Shown: positions 35,352-45,255, counted from the first letter of the stretch. The stretch: DNA of 64,000 nucleotides from Tenacibaculum piscium (GCF_021390715.1 NZ_JAJGWT010000004.1:221502-285501), one strand, 5' to 3'. Translations and numbers: made by a program. Notes: a model not told the origin generated them from the sequence alone.

Positions 35352-36047
35352 CTACTGAAGATTTTTATCTCCAGTATTCGGGTTGTACGTGTAATTAAAC
35401 GTATAATATTGTGCGCCTGAATTTTCAGGATCGGCAGAATTTGAAGTGTCCATATCTTTATAATAACTTAAAATTTCCATCTTCGCATAATTTCCATCAA
35501 TAGTTTTCACCACAATGACTTTTCCTGCCACAGGATTTATACTATGATCCGAAAAATTATAAGTGTACCACAAACTCTTTGGCAATGCTAAAATTCCTTT
35601 TTCATCTTGCTTAAAACGACTCGCATCTGGAGCTTTTACAATGCTTGAAAATGTACCTATCACCAAGCTAATACTGGCATTTCCTGTTCTTTTTGGCTCT
35701 TCTTTAATACCTGTTGATTCGCCTCCATTAACAATAATTGTGGTTGCTCTAAAGGCAATATCCCAAGTATCATCGGTTACAACTTTACCTTTTTTGAAGC
35801 TAAATTTTACAAATTCACCCGAAGCTATTGAAGGTTCTATCGTATAATCAATTGATTGTTTTGCGTGTAAATTGATGATTTTTTTAGCTGTAACTTCTTT
35901 AAGAACCTCATCTGTAGTATTATCGCTACACGAAACGGTTAAAAAAGAAATCATTACTACGGCTAAAATTGACTTTATTATTTTTTTAAATTTTATTATT
36001 TTTTCTAATTTTATTATTTTCGATTTTCTTGATTGTAAATAATTCAT
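35352..36047 (-). CDS. hmuY: HmuY-family heme-binding lipoprotein
   Basis: This 231-aa protein has a lipoprotein signal ending LTVSC (Cys near residue 40) after an unusually long basic N-region (IIKLEKIIKFKKIIK). The mature part matches the HmuY fold: WDIAFRATTIIVNGGEST near residue 100 and the aromatic LPKSLWYTYNFSDHSINPV near 165. HmuY proteins capture heme at the cell surface and pass it to a TonB-dependent receptor. The receptor gene lies directly upstream in the same direction (62-base spacer), the usual HmuY-HmuR pairing. Which residues bind heme cannot be stated without alignment. Confidence 0.85.
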   Translation of the reverse strand: MNYLQSRKSKIIKLEKIIKFKKIIKSILAVVMISFLTVSCSDNTTDEVLKEVTAKKIINLHAKQSIDYTIEPSIASGEFVKFSFKKGKVVTDDTWDIAFRATTIIVNGGESTGIKEEPKRTGNASISLVIGTFSSIVKAPDASRFKQDEKGILALPKSLWYTYNFSDHSINPVAGKVIVVKTIDGNYAKMEILSYYKDMDTSNSADPENSGAQYYTFNYTYNPNTGDKNLQ

Positions 36048-36109
36048 TTTATCTGATAAATTAATTTTAGTAATAGTGATTATTTGAGTAATTATAGATG
36101 ATTATTTTC

Positions 36110-38296
36110 TTAAAAATCAAATTGTAAACTTGCATAATACGTTGTTCCTAAACGTAAAACGGTATCATTATTGGCAAATTTTTCTTTATTTGCAATACCT
36201 TTTTCATTAAAAAGATTGTTAATGCCTATTTGAGCATGCATCAAATTGAAAAACGTTTTAGACATTGTTACATTCACGTTCGTATTTGAAGCTACAAAAT
36301 TATCAAAATCATCAATAATTCCTTGGCTATTATTGCTGTCGAACGGTGCGTATTCCCCTCTGTAAACCGCCCTGATACTTGCCGAGAAATGATGCTGATA
36401 ATTTTCATAAAAAAGTTTGCAATTCGCCATGTGTTTCGACCTATCTGCCAAACCATAATAATCCGAAATTTTCATTTTTTCTGATATTGAAAACGGTGTT
36501 CTTCTAAAGAAAATTTGCCCGTCTTTTATTTGCTGTTTTGCTGTTTTATCTGCGGAATTTAAAAACTGATATCCCGCTAAAAAGCTAAAATTTTGTGTCA
36601 TTTTATAGACTAAATCAAGCTCCACTCCTTGCGTATATACTTCATTGATATTTCGATAAGAAAAAAGACGTGTTCCTAAAGGCAATCCTAAATTTGACGC
36701 ACTTAATTGCGTATCAAAAGATTCAATCATATCCTTAATATCATTTCTAAATAAATTGATATTTAGTTTTAAATTTGATGCTGGTTTTAATTGAAATCCG
36801 AAATTATAGCCAATTGAACGTTCTGTTTTAAGTTCTTTTTTGATGGGTTTTACGCTTGGTAAATCGCCGTGAATATCGTGTAAAGTATGCGTTCCTAATA
36901 CGATATAACCATTGGCATAATTTTTAAAATTGAAATATAATTGTCTGAAATCGGGAGCTTTAAATCCGTAACCAACCGATGCTTTTGCTGTTATCCAATC
37001 ATTAATTTTATAACTTGACGATATTTTTGGTGTAAAAGCCGATTCGTATTGATTACTATTTTCAAATCGAGCGCCGACAATAATATTTAATTTATCGATA
37101 GGATTAAAATCAAACTGAGTGAAGAAATATGGCGTATTATATTTTTTAACATCCTCAAATTCCGTTCTTTTTAAAGCATCGAAATTGGCACCAGCGCCCA
37201 GAATTAAAGTTCCTTTTCTAAAAGTATTGGTTGATTTAATTTCAGGACGTACTAATGTTTGACGATACCATTTATTTTCGCCATTAAAAATAGTTTCAGT
37301 CGTATATTTTGTCGTATACAATTGATAATCAAACGACCAAGAATCATTTATTTTATGAATTATTTTCGTATTTATATTCCAATCTGTTCGTTTATTTTCA
37401 CTTTTTTTAGTTTTTTCATCATTTTTAGTTTTTTTATTATTTTGATGATTTTCATGATTTTCATTGACAATGCTACTAAAAGGAATGTCTTGAGATTGTG
37501 TATAATATCGTGATGAAACAATGGTTTTTAATTTATCAGAAAAATCATAATTTAGTTGTAAATTTCCTGTAAAATTCTGATGTCCTTCAGTTGTTTTTGA
37601 AGCCGTTTCTGGTGATAAATCAAAACCTTTACTTGTATTTAAATTTATCCCTGAAACAACTCCAAAACCTCTTCTCTTCCATTTAATATTGGTATTGATA
37701 TCTAATTCATTCGTTGCACCGCCTTTGGCTAAATAACGAACAAATCCTTCTAGTTTTTCTCTTTTTGGTTGCGAAGTGATAATATTAATAACACCTCCAA
37801 TCGCTTCAGAACCGTACAAAGAAGAAGAAGGTCCTTTTACAATTTCTATCTGCTGGATGTTATTAACACTTAATCTTTTTAAATCAATATTTCCAGAAGC
37901 ACGCCCGATAATAGGAACGCCATCAATTAAAATTAAGGTATAATCCGCAGAAACTCCCTGAAGCTGAACTCCTTGTGAACTTCCAAAATCAGAAACTAAA
38001 GTAATTCCTGTTTGCTCTTCTAAAATATCTTTTAAACGAATCGCTCCTGATTTTTGCAACTGCTCTTTTGAAATTAATGTAACAGGCATCGGCAATGAAC
38101 TCAATTGACGCTCGGTTCTGGTTGCCGTTACCACCACTTCATCTAAACCATAAGAAGCTGTACAGCCATTATCAACTGCCGATTTTTCTTGCGAAAAAAC
38201 AGTGATGCTCATAAAAATAAATACATTGAAAACGCTCAAAATATTCACAGTTTTAAAAACATCGACAATTTTAATAAACATACTATATAGAAACAT
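36110..38296 (-). CDS. hmuR: TonB-dependent receptor, HmuR-like heme receptor
   Basis: This 728-aa outer-membrane protein has a signal-like hydrophobic segment (about 18-34, ending FSQE), a TonB box region (DEVVVTATRTERQ), a plug domain (about 55-165, with LIDGVPIIGR and VKGPSSSLYGSEAIGG) and a beta barrel to the C-terminal FDF. GYGFKAPDFRQLYF corresponds to the FRAP-type motif of heme and hemoglobin receptors. It lacks an N-terminal CarboxypepD_reg repeat. Pairing with HmuY supports heme uptake powered by TonB. The true start may be one of several Met codons before the signal segment; the first is used. It is divergent from the DUF6607 gene across 98 bases. Confidence 0.88.
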   Translation of the reverse strand: MFLYSMFIKIVDVFKTVNILSVFNVFIFMSITVFSQEKSAVDNGCTASYGLDEVVVTATRTERQLSSLPMPVTLISKEQLQKSGAIRLKDILEEQTGITLVSDFGSSQGVQLQGVSADYTLILIDGVPIIGRASGNIDLKRLSVNNIQQIEIVKGPSSSLYGSEAIGGVINIITSQPKREKLEGFVRYLAKGGATNELDINTNIKWKRRGFGVVSGINLNTSKGFDLSPETASKTTEGHQNFTGNLQLNYDFSDKLKTIVSSRYYTQSQDIPFSSIVNENHENHQNNKKTKNDEKTKKSENKRTDWNINTKIIHKINDSWSFDYQLYTTKYTTETIFNGENKWYRQTLVRPEIKSTNTFRKGTLILGAGANFDALKRTEFEDVKKYNTPYFFTQFDFNPIDKLNIIVGARFENSNQYESAFTPKISSSYKINDWITAKASVGYGFKAPDFRQLYFNFKNYANGYIVLGTHTLHDIHGDLPSVKPIKKELKTERSIGYNFGFQLKPASNLKLNINLFRNDIKDMIESFDTQLSASNLGLPLGTRLFSYRNINEVYTQGVELDLVYKMTQNFSFLAGYQFLNSADKTAKQQIKDGQIFFRRTPFSISEKMKISDYYGLADRSKHMANCKLFYENYQHHFSASIRAVYRGEYAPFDSNNSQGIIDDFDNFVASNTNVNVTMSKTFFNLMHAQIGINNLFNEKGIANKEKFANNDTVLRLGTTYYASLQFDF

Positions 38297-38394
38297 TCTT
38301 AATAATTTTGGACAAATATATGTAGTTATTCTTAATCAATCTAAATAAAATATATATTTTTGTATAAAAAATTTTAATCAAAAAATAATACACA

Positions 38395-39294
38395 ATGAAA
38401 AAACTACTTCTAGCAAGTTTTGTGCTTTTAGCAACCTTATCAACAAACGGTCAAAGCAAAAAATCAAAAGATAAAACAGCTATCAAAAAAATGTGTGGAT
38501 GTTTTGAAGTAACCTTCAACTTTGCCGAAACTTTTAACAATAGCAACGATTCATTATACAAACCATCGAAAATGAAAATTGATAAAGCCTTAGAATGGGC
38601 AGAATTAATTGAAGATGAAAATAATAAAATTGCCATACAACATTTATTGCAAGTCGGAAATCCTGCAAAACCTCAAATTGTAAAACATTGGCGACAAGAT
38701 TGGTTGTATGAAAATCAAGATTTTTATATGTTTAATGGCGATGAAAATTGGAAATTTGAGCAAAAATCAAAGGAAATTGTAAAAAATCAATGGACACAAA
38801 AAGTGTATCAAGTAGATGATAGCCCACGTTATGAGGGAACAGGTTCTTGGGTGCATATTGATGGAAAAACCTACTGGGAAAGCACCACAGACGCACCGTT
38901 GCCTCGTAGAGAATACACCAAAAGAAACGATTATAATGTAACCGAAAGAGGAAATCGTCATGAAATTACCAATTATGGCTGGTTGCACGACCAAGACAAT
39001 AAAAAAATCATCAGAAATGTTGATGAAAAAGATGTGATTATAGCCTACGAAAAAGGATACAATACCTACGTGAAAGTAGCCGATGAACGTTGTAAACCTG
39101 CACAGAATTGGTGGAAAAAAAATCAAGAAAAATGGCAATTAGTCCGAAATGAATGGAACAACGTTTTTAATAAAAATACCGACCTTTCTTTAGAGAAAAA
39201 AGTAAAAAATAAACCTTTATACAAACATCTTTTTTCAGATGAAATTACTACTGAAAAAGAAATAAACAAAATTATTCAATCTTTTCTAAAATAA
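38395..39294 (+). CDS. DUF6607 family exported protein
   Basis: This 299-aa protein has a signal peptide (MKKLLLASFVLLATLSTNGQ) and a mature region rich in Trp, Tyr and charged residues. Notable motifs are MCGCFEVTFNFAETF near residue 35, KHWRQDWLYEN near 100, and GSWVHIDGKTYWEST near 155. It matches my recollection of DUF6607, a family of unknown function. It is divergent from the heme receptor and starts a co-directional run of six iron-related genes; the ankyrin gene begins 7 bases after it. A TATTTTTG promoter box at 38355-38362 lies 32 bases upstream of its ATG. A role in iron or heme handling is inferred only from position. Confidence 0.78.
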   Translation: MKKLLLASFVLLATLSTNGQSKKSKDKTAIKKMCGCFEVTFNFAETFNNSNDSLYKPSKMKIDKALEWAELIEDENNKIAIQHLLQVGNPAKPQIVKHWRQDWLYENQDFYMFNGDENWKFEQKSKEIVKNQWTQKVYQVDDSPRYEGTGSWVHIDGKTYWESTTDAPLPRREYTKRNDYNVTERGNRHEITNYGWLHDQDNKKIIRNVDEKDVIIAYEKGYNTYVKVADERCKPAQNWWKKNQEKWQLVRNEWNNVFNKNTDLSLEKKVKNKPLYKHLFSDEITTEKEINKIIQSFLK

Positions 39295-39301
39295 AAATAA
39301 A

Positions 39302-40792
39302 ATGAAATTATTAAAATTACCCCTATTATTTAGCTTTTGTATTATAAGCTCACTAATTTCTGCTCAAAACTCAAACATATTCTTAGAAAAAGATTTTTGG
39401 GAAACTAACCCAACTATTGAAATAGTCGAACAAAAAATAAAAGAAAATAATAATGTTACTGCATTAAGTTCTAATGGATTTGATCCCGTTACTTATGCTA
39501 TTTTAGCAAAAGCACCCAATGCAACGATTAAACATTTACTCCTTAAAAAAGGAAATCCTGTTAACAAACTTACACACGACAAAAGAACCTATATTTTTTG
39601 GGCTGCATATAAAGGAAATACTGAATTAATAAAACACTTAATTGAAAACAATGCTCGATTAGATTTAAAAGATTCACATCATTTTTCACCCTTAACTTTT
39701 GCCGCTGTTGCAGGACAAACAAATACAGAAATATATGATTTATTTATCAAAAATGGTATCGATATTAAAAATGATTTAGATGAAAAAGGAGCAAATGCTT
39801 TATTGTTATTAATTGGTCATTTAAAAGACTTTAAACTTGTTAATTATTTTACAAATAAAGGACTTAGCCTAGATAGTAAAGATAACAATGGAAACGGAGC
39901 TTTTAACTACACAGCTTATAAAGGTAACAAAGCTATGTTAGAATTATTAATAAAAAAGGGATTACCATATAAAAACCTTAGCATAAATGGTGATAATGCT
40001 ATATTAGCATCTACAATAGGCTCACGTAACGGCTATAACTCATTAAGTTTTATTAAGTACTTAGAAAATTTAGGAATCAACCCTAACGTTACAAATAAAG
40101 ACGGTGTAACTCCACTTCATAACATAGCATATAGTAATAAAGATATTGAAGTTTATAACTATTTTTTAGAAAAAGGTGTTAATGTAAATCAAGTAGATAA
40201 TAATGGTGAAACCCCATTGTTAAAAGCAACAAGAAGAAATTCTTTAAAGGTTGTACAGTTATTAACTTCAAAAACTAAAAACATTAATCATACAAATAAA
40301 AATGGTAAATCCGCACTTACAAATGCTTTGAAAAACAAACCTGAAATTCTAAAATTCTTATTAGAAAAAGGTGCTGATGTTTCAGTAATTGACACTAAAG
40401 GAAATAACTTAAACTATCATTTATTTAAAACTTTTAATCAAAAAAAGAAAGAAGAGTTTCAACAAAAACTTTCACTTTTAAAAACTAAAGGATTAGATAT
40501 TACAGAGAATCAAAAAAATGGCAATACGTTATATCATTTAGCTGTTGAAAAACAAAGTTTAGCAATGTTAGATTTTATAAAAAAATATAGCATAGATATT
40601 AATGCAATCAATAAAAAAGGATTATCAGCTTTACAAGAAGCTGTTTTAACAGCTAAAAATGATAAAATTATAAAGTATTTAATTAGTAAAGGTGCCAAAA
40701 AGACCGTAAGAACAAGCTTTAATGAAACTTTATATGATTTAGCTAGAGAAAATGAAGCTTTAAAAAATACTGATATTAGCTTTTTAAAATAA
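39302..40792 (+). CDS. Exported ankyrin-repeat protein
   Basis: This 496-aa protein has a signal peptide (LLKLPLLFSFCIISSLISAQN) and at least nine ankyrin repeats from about residue 50 to 490, shown by recurring cores such as GVTPLHNIAYS, GETPLLKATRR and GNTLYHLAVE with the G-A/V-N/D turn (EKGVNVNQ, EKGADVSV). The repeats form a protein-binding solenoid, here facing the periplasm. No enzymatic domain is present. It lies 7 bases after the DUF6607 gene and 33 before DUF2271, so it is part of the iron operon. A partner-binding or assembly role for the neighbouring proteins is an inference. Ankyrin proteins occur widely in bacteria and need not be host-directed. Confidence 0.87.
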   Translation: MKLLKLPLLFSFCIISSLISAQNSNIFLEKDFWETNPTIEIVEQKIKENNNVTALSSNGFDPVTYAILAKAPNATIKHLLLKKGNPVNKLTHDKRTYIFWAAYKGNTELIKHLIENNARLDLKDSHHFSPLTFAAVAGQTNTEIYDLFIKNGIDIKNDLDEKGANALLLLIGHLKDFKLVNYFTNKGLSLDSKDNNGNGAFNYTAYKGNKAMLELLIKKGLPYKNLSINGDNAILASTIGSRNGYNSLSFIKYLENLGINPNVTNKDGVTPLHNIAYSNKDIEVYNYFLEKGVNVNQVDNNGETPLLKATRRNSLKVVQLLTSKTKNINHTNKNGKSALTNALKNKPEILKFLLEKGADVSVIDTKGNNLNYHLFKTFNQKKKEEFQQKLSLLKTKGLDITENQKNGNTLYHLAVEKQSLAMLDFIKKYSIDINAINKKGLSALQEAVLTAKNDKIIKYLISKGAKKTVRTSFNETLYDLARENEALKNTDISFLK

Positions 40793-40825
40793 TCAGAATA
40801 CTCACTTGATATTAAATATAAAAAA

Positions 40826-41308
40826 ATGAAAAAATTACTAATAATTTTAGTTATAGCTTTTGGTATTATGGCATTTTCTAGTTCAAAAACTAAAGATAAT
40901 AACACCTATAAATGTATGATTCAAATGAAGAACTATATTGGTGAAGGTGCATATATTACTGTTTCTTTACTAAATCCATCTGGTGCATATGAAGAAACCT
41001 TATACGTTCAGGGCGATGATGAAGAATGGTATCCTGACATTACTGCATGGTGGAATTTTCAAGGGAAAATTCGTGCTAATATCGATGCCCTAACTGGTGC
41101 TACTGTTAGCGGAGGAAACAGAGCTATTACTATTCTTAAAATTGATAATGATAAATTAAATAAAGGATATAAAATTAGATTTGAATCTGCTGTTGAAGAT
41201 CAAGAATATTACAAAGATGATATTGAATTTGAATTGACATCAGAAAATATGAAAGGTAAAATTGACGGTAAAGGTTTTATACGTTACATCCGTATGATTC
41301 CTCAATAA
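40826..41308 (+). CDS. DUF2271 exported protein with ApbE-type flavinylation motif
   Basis: This 160-aa protein has a signal peptide (KKLLIILVIAFGIMAFSSS) and one DUF2271 domain. Residues 87-93 read DALTGAT, which matches the D-x-x-[ST]-G-A-[ST] motif at which ApbE attaches FMN to the last Thr (here T93). DUF2271 proteins are often encoded beside PepSY membrane reductases. I infer that this one is a periplasmic flavoprotein carrying electrons between the PepSY protein encoded at 45318 and iron-siderophore complexes. No apbE gene is in the window. The gene sits between the ankyrin gene and the TonB receptor of the Xus-like set. Biochemical role remains inferred. Confidence 0.82.
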   Translation: MKKLLIILVIAFGIMAFSSSKTKDNNTYKCMIQMKNYIGEGAYITVSLLNPSGAYEETLYVQGDDEEWYPDITAWWNFQGKIRANIDALTGATVSGGNRAITILKIDNDKLNKGYKIRFESAVEDQEYYKDDIEFELTSENMKGKIDGKGFIRYIRMIPQ

Positions 41309-41412
41309 TAAAGTTAGCTAATCACAACATAATAAGCATTTTACAAATAAAAATAAAAAATAGTTTTTTACAAAATACTTATATTTATTTAATCTAAATT
41401 AATATTAAATAC

Positions 41413-41420
41413 TATCTTTG
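41413..41420 (+). promoter_or_regulatory. Promoter -7 box TATCTTTG ahead of the Xus-like genes
   Basis: TATCTTTG fits TAnnTTTG, 24 bases before the receptor ATG at 41445. The region just upstream (41386-41410) is an AT-rich imperfect palindrome around CTAAATTAAT that might bind an iron regulator. A TTG within the box should not be taken as the start codon. Confidence 0.6.
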
Positions 41421-41444
41421 CAAAAAAATATAGTCGATAAACGA

Positions 41445-43862
41445 ATGAAATACATTTTCTACATATTAATTTTTATAACAACATCCATCTATTCACAAAA
41501 TGGAACAATAGAAGGCAACATATATTTTAAAAATGGAGCGCCTGCTAAATACGTTTCTTTATATATAAAAAATAGCACAATATACACTGAAACAGATAGT
41601 ACTGGTTTTTTTAAGTTGACTAAAGTTCCATACGCAAAACATAGAATTAACATCAAACATTTTAATAAAGAACCAGAAATAATATCTCTCAATATCAACA
41701 AAAAACCTATGTTTATAAAACATAGACTAAAGTATAATGAAGCGAATAGTTTAGATGAAGTTTTAATTACAGGAAAAACAATAGAATCGAAAATAGAAAT
41801 GAAAGGGTTTGCTGTAAATGCAATTAAAATGAAAGCTCTTAAACTTCAATCTATTCAAGCCAATGAAATACTAGATAGAACATCTGGGGTTAGAATACGT
41901 CAAAATGGCGGGTTAGGTTCGCATACACATTACAATATTAACGGACTTTCTGGTAATGCTATCCGTATTTTTATTAATGGCGTACCAATAGATTCGTATG
42001 GAGCTTCTTTTTCATTAAGTAGTATTCCTACAAAAATGATAGAACGCATAGAAGTTTATAAAGGTGTTGTTCCTGTTGAATTAGCTGGAGACGCCTTAGG
42101 TGGTGCTATAAACGTTGTTTTAAACAAACATATTTCTAGAAATATGTTAGAAGCTTCTTATTCTTTCGGTTCATTTAATACACATCAATCATCTGTATTA
42201 GGTAATTATTATAATAAAAATTCTGGAGTAACTTTAAAAGGTTCTGCTTTTTATAATTATTCAGACAATGATTATAAAGTTTGGGGCAATCAAGTATACA
42301 CTACAGAACCTACTACTGGAAATATTACGTATGTAAAAGCAAAGCGATTTCATGATTCATACGCCTCTAATGGTTTTAAAATTGATGGAGGTATTACAAA
42401 CAAAGAATGGGCAGATGAACTATTAATTGGTATCGTTCATTCTTCTTTTAATCGTGATATACAACATGGAGCTACTATGGAATCTGTTTACGGAAATAGA
42501 AAAACAGCACAACAAACAAAATTAATTAGTCTTTCATATAAAAATAATCGCTTACTATCTAAAAAATTAAAAATAGAACTATTCTCTTCTTTTTCAGATT
42601 TAAAAAGACAAATTACAGATACTGTTGCTGATATTTATGACTGGGATGGAAAACGCAAAAAACGATTTGATAATAACGGAAACCAAATAGGCTATTATCA
42701 ATATTTTTCAGGTGCTGAAGCTGGTAACCCTACATTACAAGAAAATAATGAAACTGTTTATTTAAGTAGAGCAACTGCTAATTATGTAGTTAATAAAAAC
42801 CATAAATTAACTGTAAATTTTCTACGTTCTCAATTTATTAGAAATTCTGAAGACCCCTTAAAACATGTAGATATAAGAAATTTAGAAGACAAAAGAGATT
42901 CTAAGAAAAACATTTTAGGACTAGGATACTCTTTTAATACTTTTAATACCAAATTAAAAACAACTGTTTTTTATAAAAAATTTAACCAAAATATTCGCAT
43001 TATAGAATATAAAAAAGAAAGTGAAACATCCTCTATCGAGCTAAATGACGTTAACAGAAGTATGAATGCTAATGGCTATGGAGGAACTATCGCTTACCAA
43101 TTAACACCTGATATTCTTTTACAAGCATCCGCAGAAAATTCTTTTAGGCTACCTGTTGCAAGAGAATTATTTGGAAATCTTGCTGAAAACCTAGAACCTA
43201 ACTACAATCTAAAACCTGAAAAAAGTACTAACTTAAATCTTGGTGCAACCTTAGGAACATTTCAATTTGGTAAAAATGAAGCAAAAATTAAGATAAATAC
43301 ATTTATCAGAGATACCAAAAATAAAATTAAAAAAAATGTTAGAGAAGATAATACAGATAAAACTACAGAATATGTAAATGATTTTAGTTATATCAGTAAA
43401 GGTTTTGATGTTGATCTCTTTTATTCTTATAACCGAAAATTAGATATCAATACAAATGTTTCAGTATTTAATTCGTTATTCAATACTCAATTTAATGAAG
43501 AGGGTTTAGCTTTTAATTGGTATCAAAATAGAGAAAGAAATACACCATTTTTTACAGCTAATTTCGATATAAAATATAGTCTAAACAATTTAATACATAA
43601 AAAATCAGAAACAACTTTTTCTACAAATCTATCTTATGTACACTGGTTTTACAGAGACTGGGAATCGTTAGGTGGTGCAGGAAAAGATATCATACCAACA
43701 CAATTAGTTAATGATATTAGTATTACACATAAATTCCCTAATAAAAAGATAGCCATCTCTTTTGATGCTAAAAACATGTTTAACAATCAAGTTTTTGATA
43801 ATTATGCTTTGCAAAAACCAGGACGTGCTTTTTACCTAAAAATAAATTATATAATTTTTTAA
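41445..43862 (+). CDS. TonB-dependent receptor, XusA-like siderophore receptor
   Basis: This 805-aa outer-membrane receptor has a signal peptide (KYIFYILIFITTSIYSQN), a CarboxypepD_reg-like domain (about 20-95: GTIEGNIYFKNGAPAKYVSL, TDSTGFFKLTKVP), a plug (about 105-225: LDEVLITGK, FINGVPIDSYG, VYKGVVPVELAGDALGGAINV) and a barrel ending in INYIIF. It is the first of three genes (receptor, DUF4374 lipoprotein, PepSY reductase) arranged like the xenosiderophore system XusABC of Bacteroides, so iron-siderophore import is the likely role. The ATG at 41445 is chosen because the upstream TTG is inside the promoter box. The ligand is unknown. Confidence 0.87.
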   Translation: MKYIFYILIFITTSIYSQNGTIEGNIYFKNGAPAKYVSLYIKNSTIYTETDSTGFFKLTKVPYAKHRINIKHFNKEPEIISLNINKKPMFIKHRLKYNEANSLDEVLITGKTIESKIEMKGFAVNAIKMKALKLQSIQANEILDRTSGVRIRQNGGLGSHTHYNINGLSGNAIRIFINGVPIDSYGASFSLSSIPTKMIERIEVYKGVVPVELAGDALGGAINVVLNKHISRNMLEASYSFGSFNTHQSSVLGNYYNKNSGVTLKGSAFYNYSDNDYKVWGNQVYTTEPTTGNITYVKAKRFHDSYASNGFKIDGGITNKEWADELLIGIVHSSFNRDIQHGATMESVYGNRKTAQQTKLISLSYKNNRLLSKKLKIELFSSFSDLKRQITDTVADIYDWDGKRKKRFDNNGNQIGYYQYFSGAEAGNPTLQENNETVYLSRATANYVVNKNHKLTVNFLRSQFIRNSEDPLKHVDIRNLEDKRDSKKNILGLGYSFNTFNTKLKTTVFYKKFNQNIRIIEYKKESETSSIELNDVNRSMNANGYGGTIAYQLTPDILLQASAENSFRLPVARELFGNLAENLEPNYNLKPEKSTNLNLGATLGTFQFGKNEAKIKINTFIRDTKNKIKKNVREDNTDKTTEYVNDFSYISKGFDVDLFYSYNRKLDINTNVSVFNSLFNTQFNEEGLAFNWYQNRERNTPFFTANFDIKYSLNNLIHKKSETTFSTNLSYVHWFYRDWESLGGAGKDIIPTQLVNDISITHKFPNKKIAISFDAKNMFNNQVFDNYALQKPGRAFYLKINYIIF

Positions 43863-43875
43863 TTTAATATATATT

Positions 43876-45255
43876 ATGATCAATTTTAATTTAAGAATGC
43901 TTACTCAAAAGCTATTTGTAATGAGCCTATTTTCTGTTTTTATTATTACTACTTCTTGTAATAGTGATGATACTACTAAGGCTGTACCAACTCCTATAGA
44001 CCCTAGTAATACACGTCAAAAATTCACACTAGCATTATCTGCAAGTCCAACAGGAGAAACTAAAATATACACTCAAACCTTAACTGATGTTAGCAATAAT
44101 ATTACTGTTAGTTATGATGGTGTAGGCTTCGAAATGCCATCTACCAGAACTGCTAGAATTTTTTCTTCAAAAGAAGGAAATTCTCTTTTTAACCTTGACT
44201 ATGGAGGTGGAAGAATTTATAAGTTTGCAATAAATGGTGGTGAAAATTTTACGCAAGAATATGAAAAAAATGTAGAATTTGCTATGGGTACTGCCTATCC
44301 TAGATGGACAAAGGCAAGTGAAAATTCAGCTTCTATACATTATGCTGATGGTGGAAATGCAGAAAGAGTTTTTGATGTAAATGATCCTAAAAAATATATA
44401 AGATCGGACGTTTCTCTTAGAATAATGAGTGTTGGGTTAGAAAACCTTTCTTTTGGCTCTATTGAAGAAATTATTATTCCTGTAAGTGATAACGACTTAA
44501 AACCATACACCATTAATATAGCTGGCGTAGATGTTAATCACTATAATTATGTAGGAAGAGTAGATGCTCCCATAATTGCAGGTGATAAGATATACTACGG
44601 CATGTCAAAAAGCGCTTATAACCCAATAGACCCTTGCTCTGGAAGAGGTTGTACCAAAGCAAAATACAAAAATGTTGAAACATTAGTTTTAGATTACCCT
44701 TCTTTAACTAATCCTCAAATAATAGCTACTGATATTGCTGCTGGAGCAACAAATGGTTACAGAACCCCTGTTTCTCATTTAGATGAAAAGGGTGATGTGT
44801 ATCAGGTTATTTCTGTTCCTAATAATCAATATGATACCCATATTTTAAAAATAACAAACGGAGATTATGACGATAGCTATAACTTTAATCTTTCTGATCT
44901 TTTAGGTTTTAATGTAGCCTCTAATGGATGGTTCTATGCAGGAAATGGTATTGGTTACGTTCCTTATGCAAATACAGATGCTAGTGTTAACTGGTTTAGT
45001 GATGCAGTTTGGGGACTAGCTCGTGTTGATTTATACAACAAAACGGTAGTTGATATGAATATGCCTGATAACCTTTGGCTTGCACAATATCAAAATGCAG
45101 TTACAAAAGATGGTAAATTTTATATGGCAATTACACCAACAGGTAAAGATGGTAATATTTATATTTTTGACACCACCTCTACTAGTCCTTCAGGATATAC
45201 GCTAGGTGCTTCTTTAAAAAACTTAGCAGAAGGTACATATATAGGTATCTATTAA
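43876..45255 (+). CDS. DUF4374 surface lipoprotein, XusB-like
   Basis: This 459-aa protein has a lipoprotein signal (LFVMSLFSVFIITTSC, lipid Cys near residue 29) and a DUF4374 propeller-like domain. Repeated segments include GGGRIYKFAINGGE, DAPIIAGDKIYYGMSKSAY, and TPVSHLDEKGDVYQ. XusB, the Bacteroides homologue by position and domain, is a surface lipoprotein that binds ferric siderophores and hands them to XusA. The gene begins 13 bases after the receptor and is 62 bases before the PepSY reductase. Binding specificity cannot be read from sequence. Cys residues in DPCSGRGCTKAKY may form a disulfide. Confidence 0.85.
   Translation: MINFNLRMLTQKLFVMSLFSVFIITTSCNSDDTTKAVPTPIDPSNTRQKFTLALSASPTGETKIYTQTLTDVSNNITVSYDGVGFEMPSTRTARIFSSKEGNSLFNLDYGGGRIYKFAINGGENFTQEYEKNVEFAMGTAYPRWTKASENSASIHYADGGNAERVFDVNDPKKYIRSDVSLRIMSVGLENLSFGSIEEIIIPVSDNDLKPYTINIAGVDVNHYNYVGRVDAPIIAGDKIYYGMSKSAYNPIDPCSGRGCTKAKYKNVETLVLDYPSLTNPQIIATDIAAGATNGYRTPVSHLDEKGDVYQVISVPNNQYDTHILKITNGDYDDSYNFNLSDLLGFNVASNGWFYAGNGIGYVPYANTDASVNWFSDAVWGLARVDLYNKTVVDMNMPDNLWLAQYQNAVTKDGKFYMAITPTGKDGNIYIFDTTSTSPSGYTLGASLKNLAEGTYIGIY

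Noticed and set aside
35352..36047. Shortened start for HmuY at an internal Met
   Set aside because: Starting later would remove the basic region and most of the lipoprotein signal; the long N-region is unusual but gives a usable signal.
39302..40792. Ankyrin protein as a host-directed effector
   Set aside because: It has a Sec signal but no T9SS sorting domain, and its context is iron uptake; ankyrin repeats alone do not indicate host targeting.
41418..41444. TTG codon 27 bases upstream as start of the XusA-like receptor
   Set aside because: The TTG is the end of the TATCTTTG promoter box; the ATG at 41445 directly precedes a normal signal peptide.
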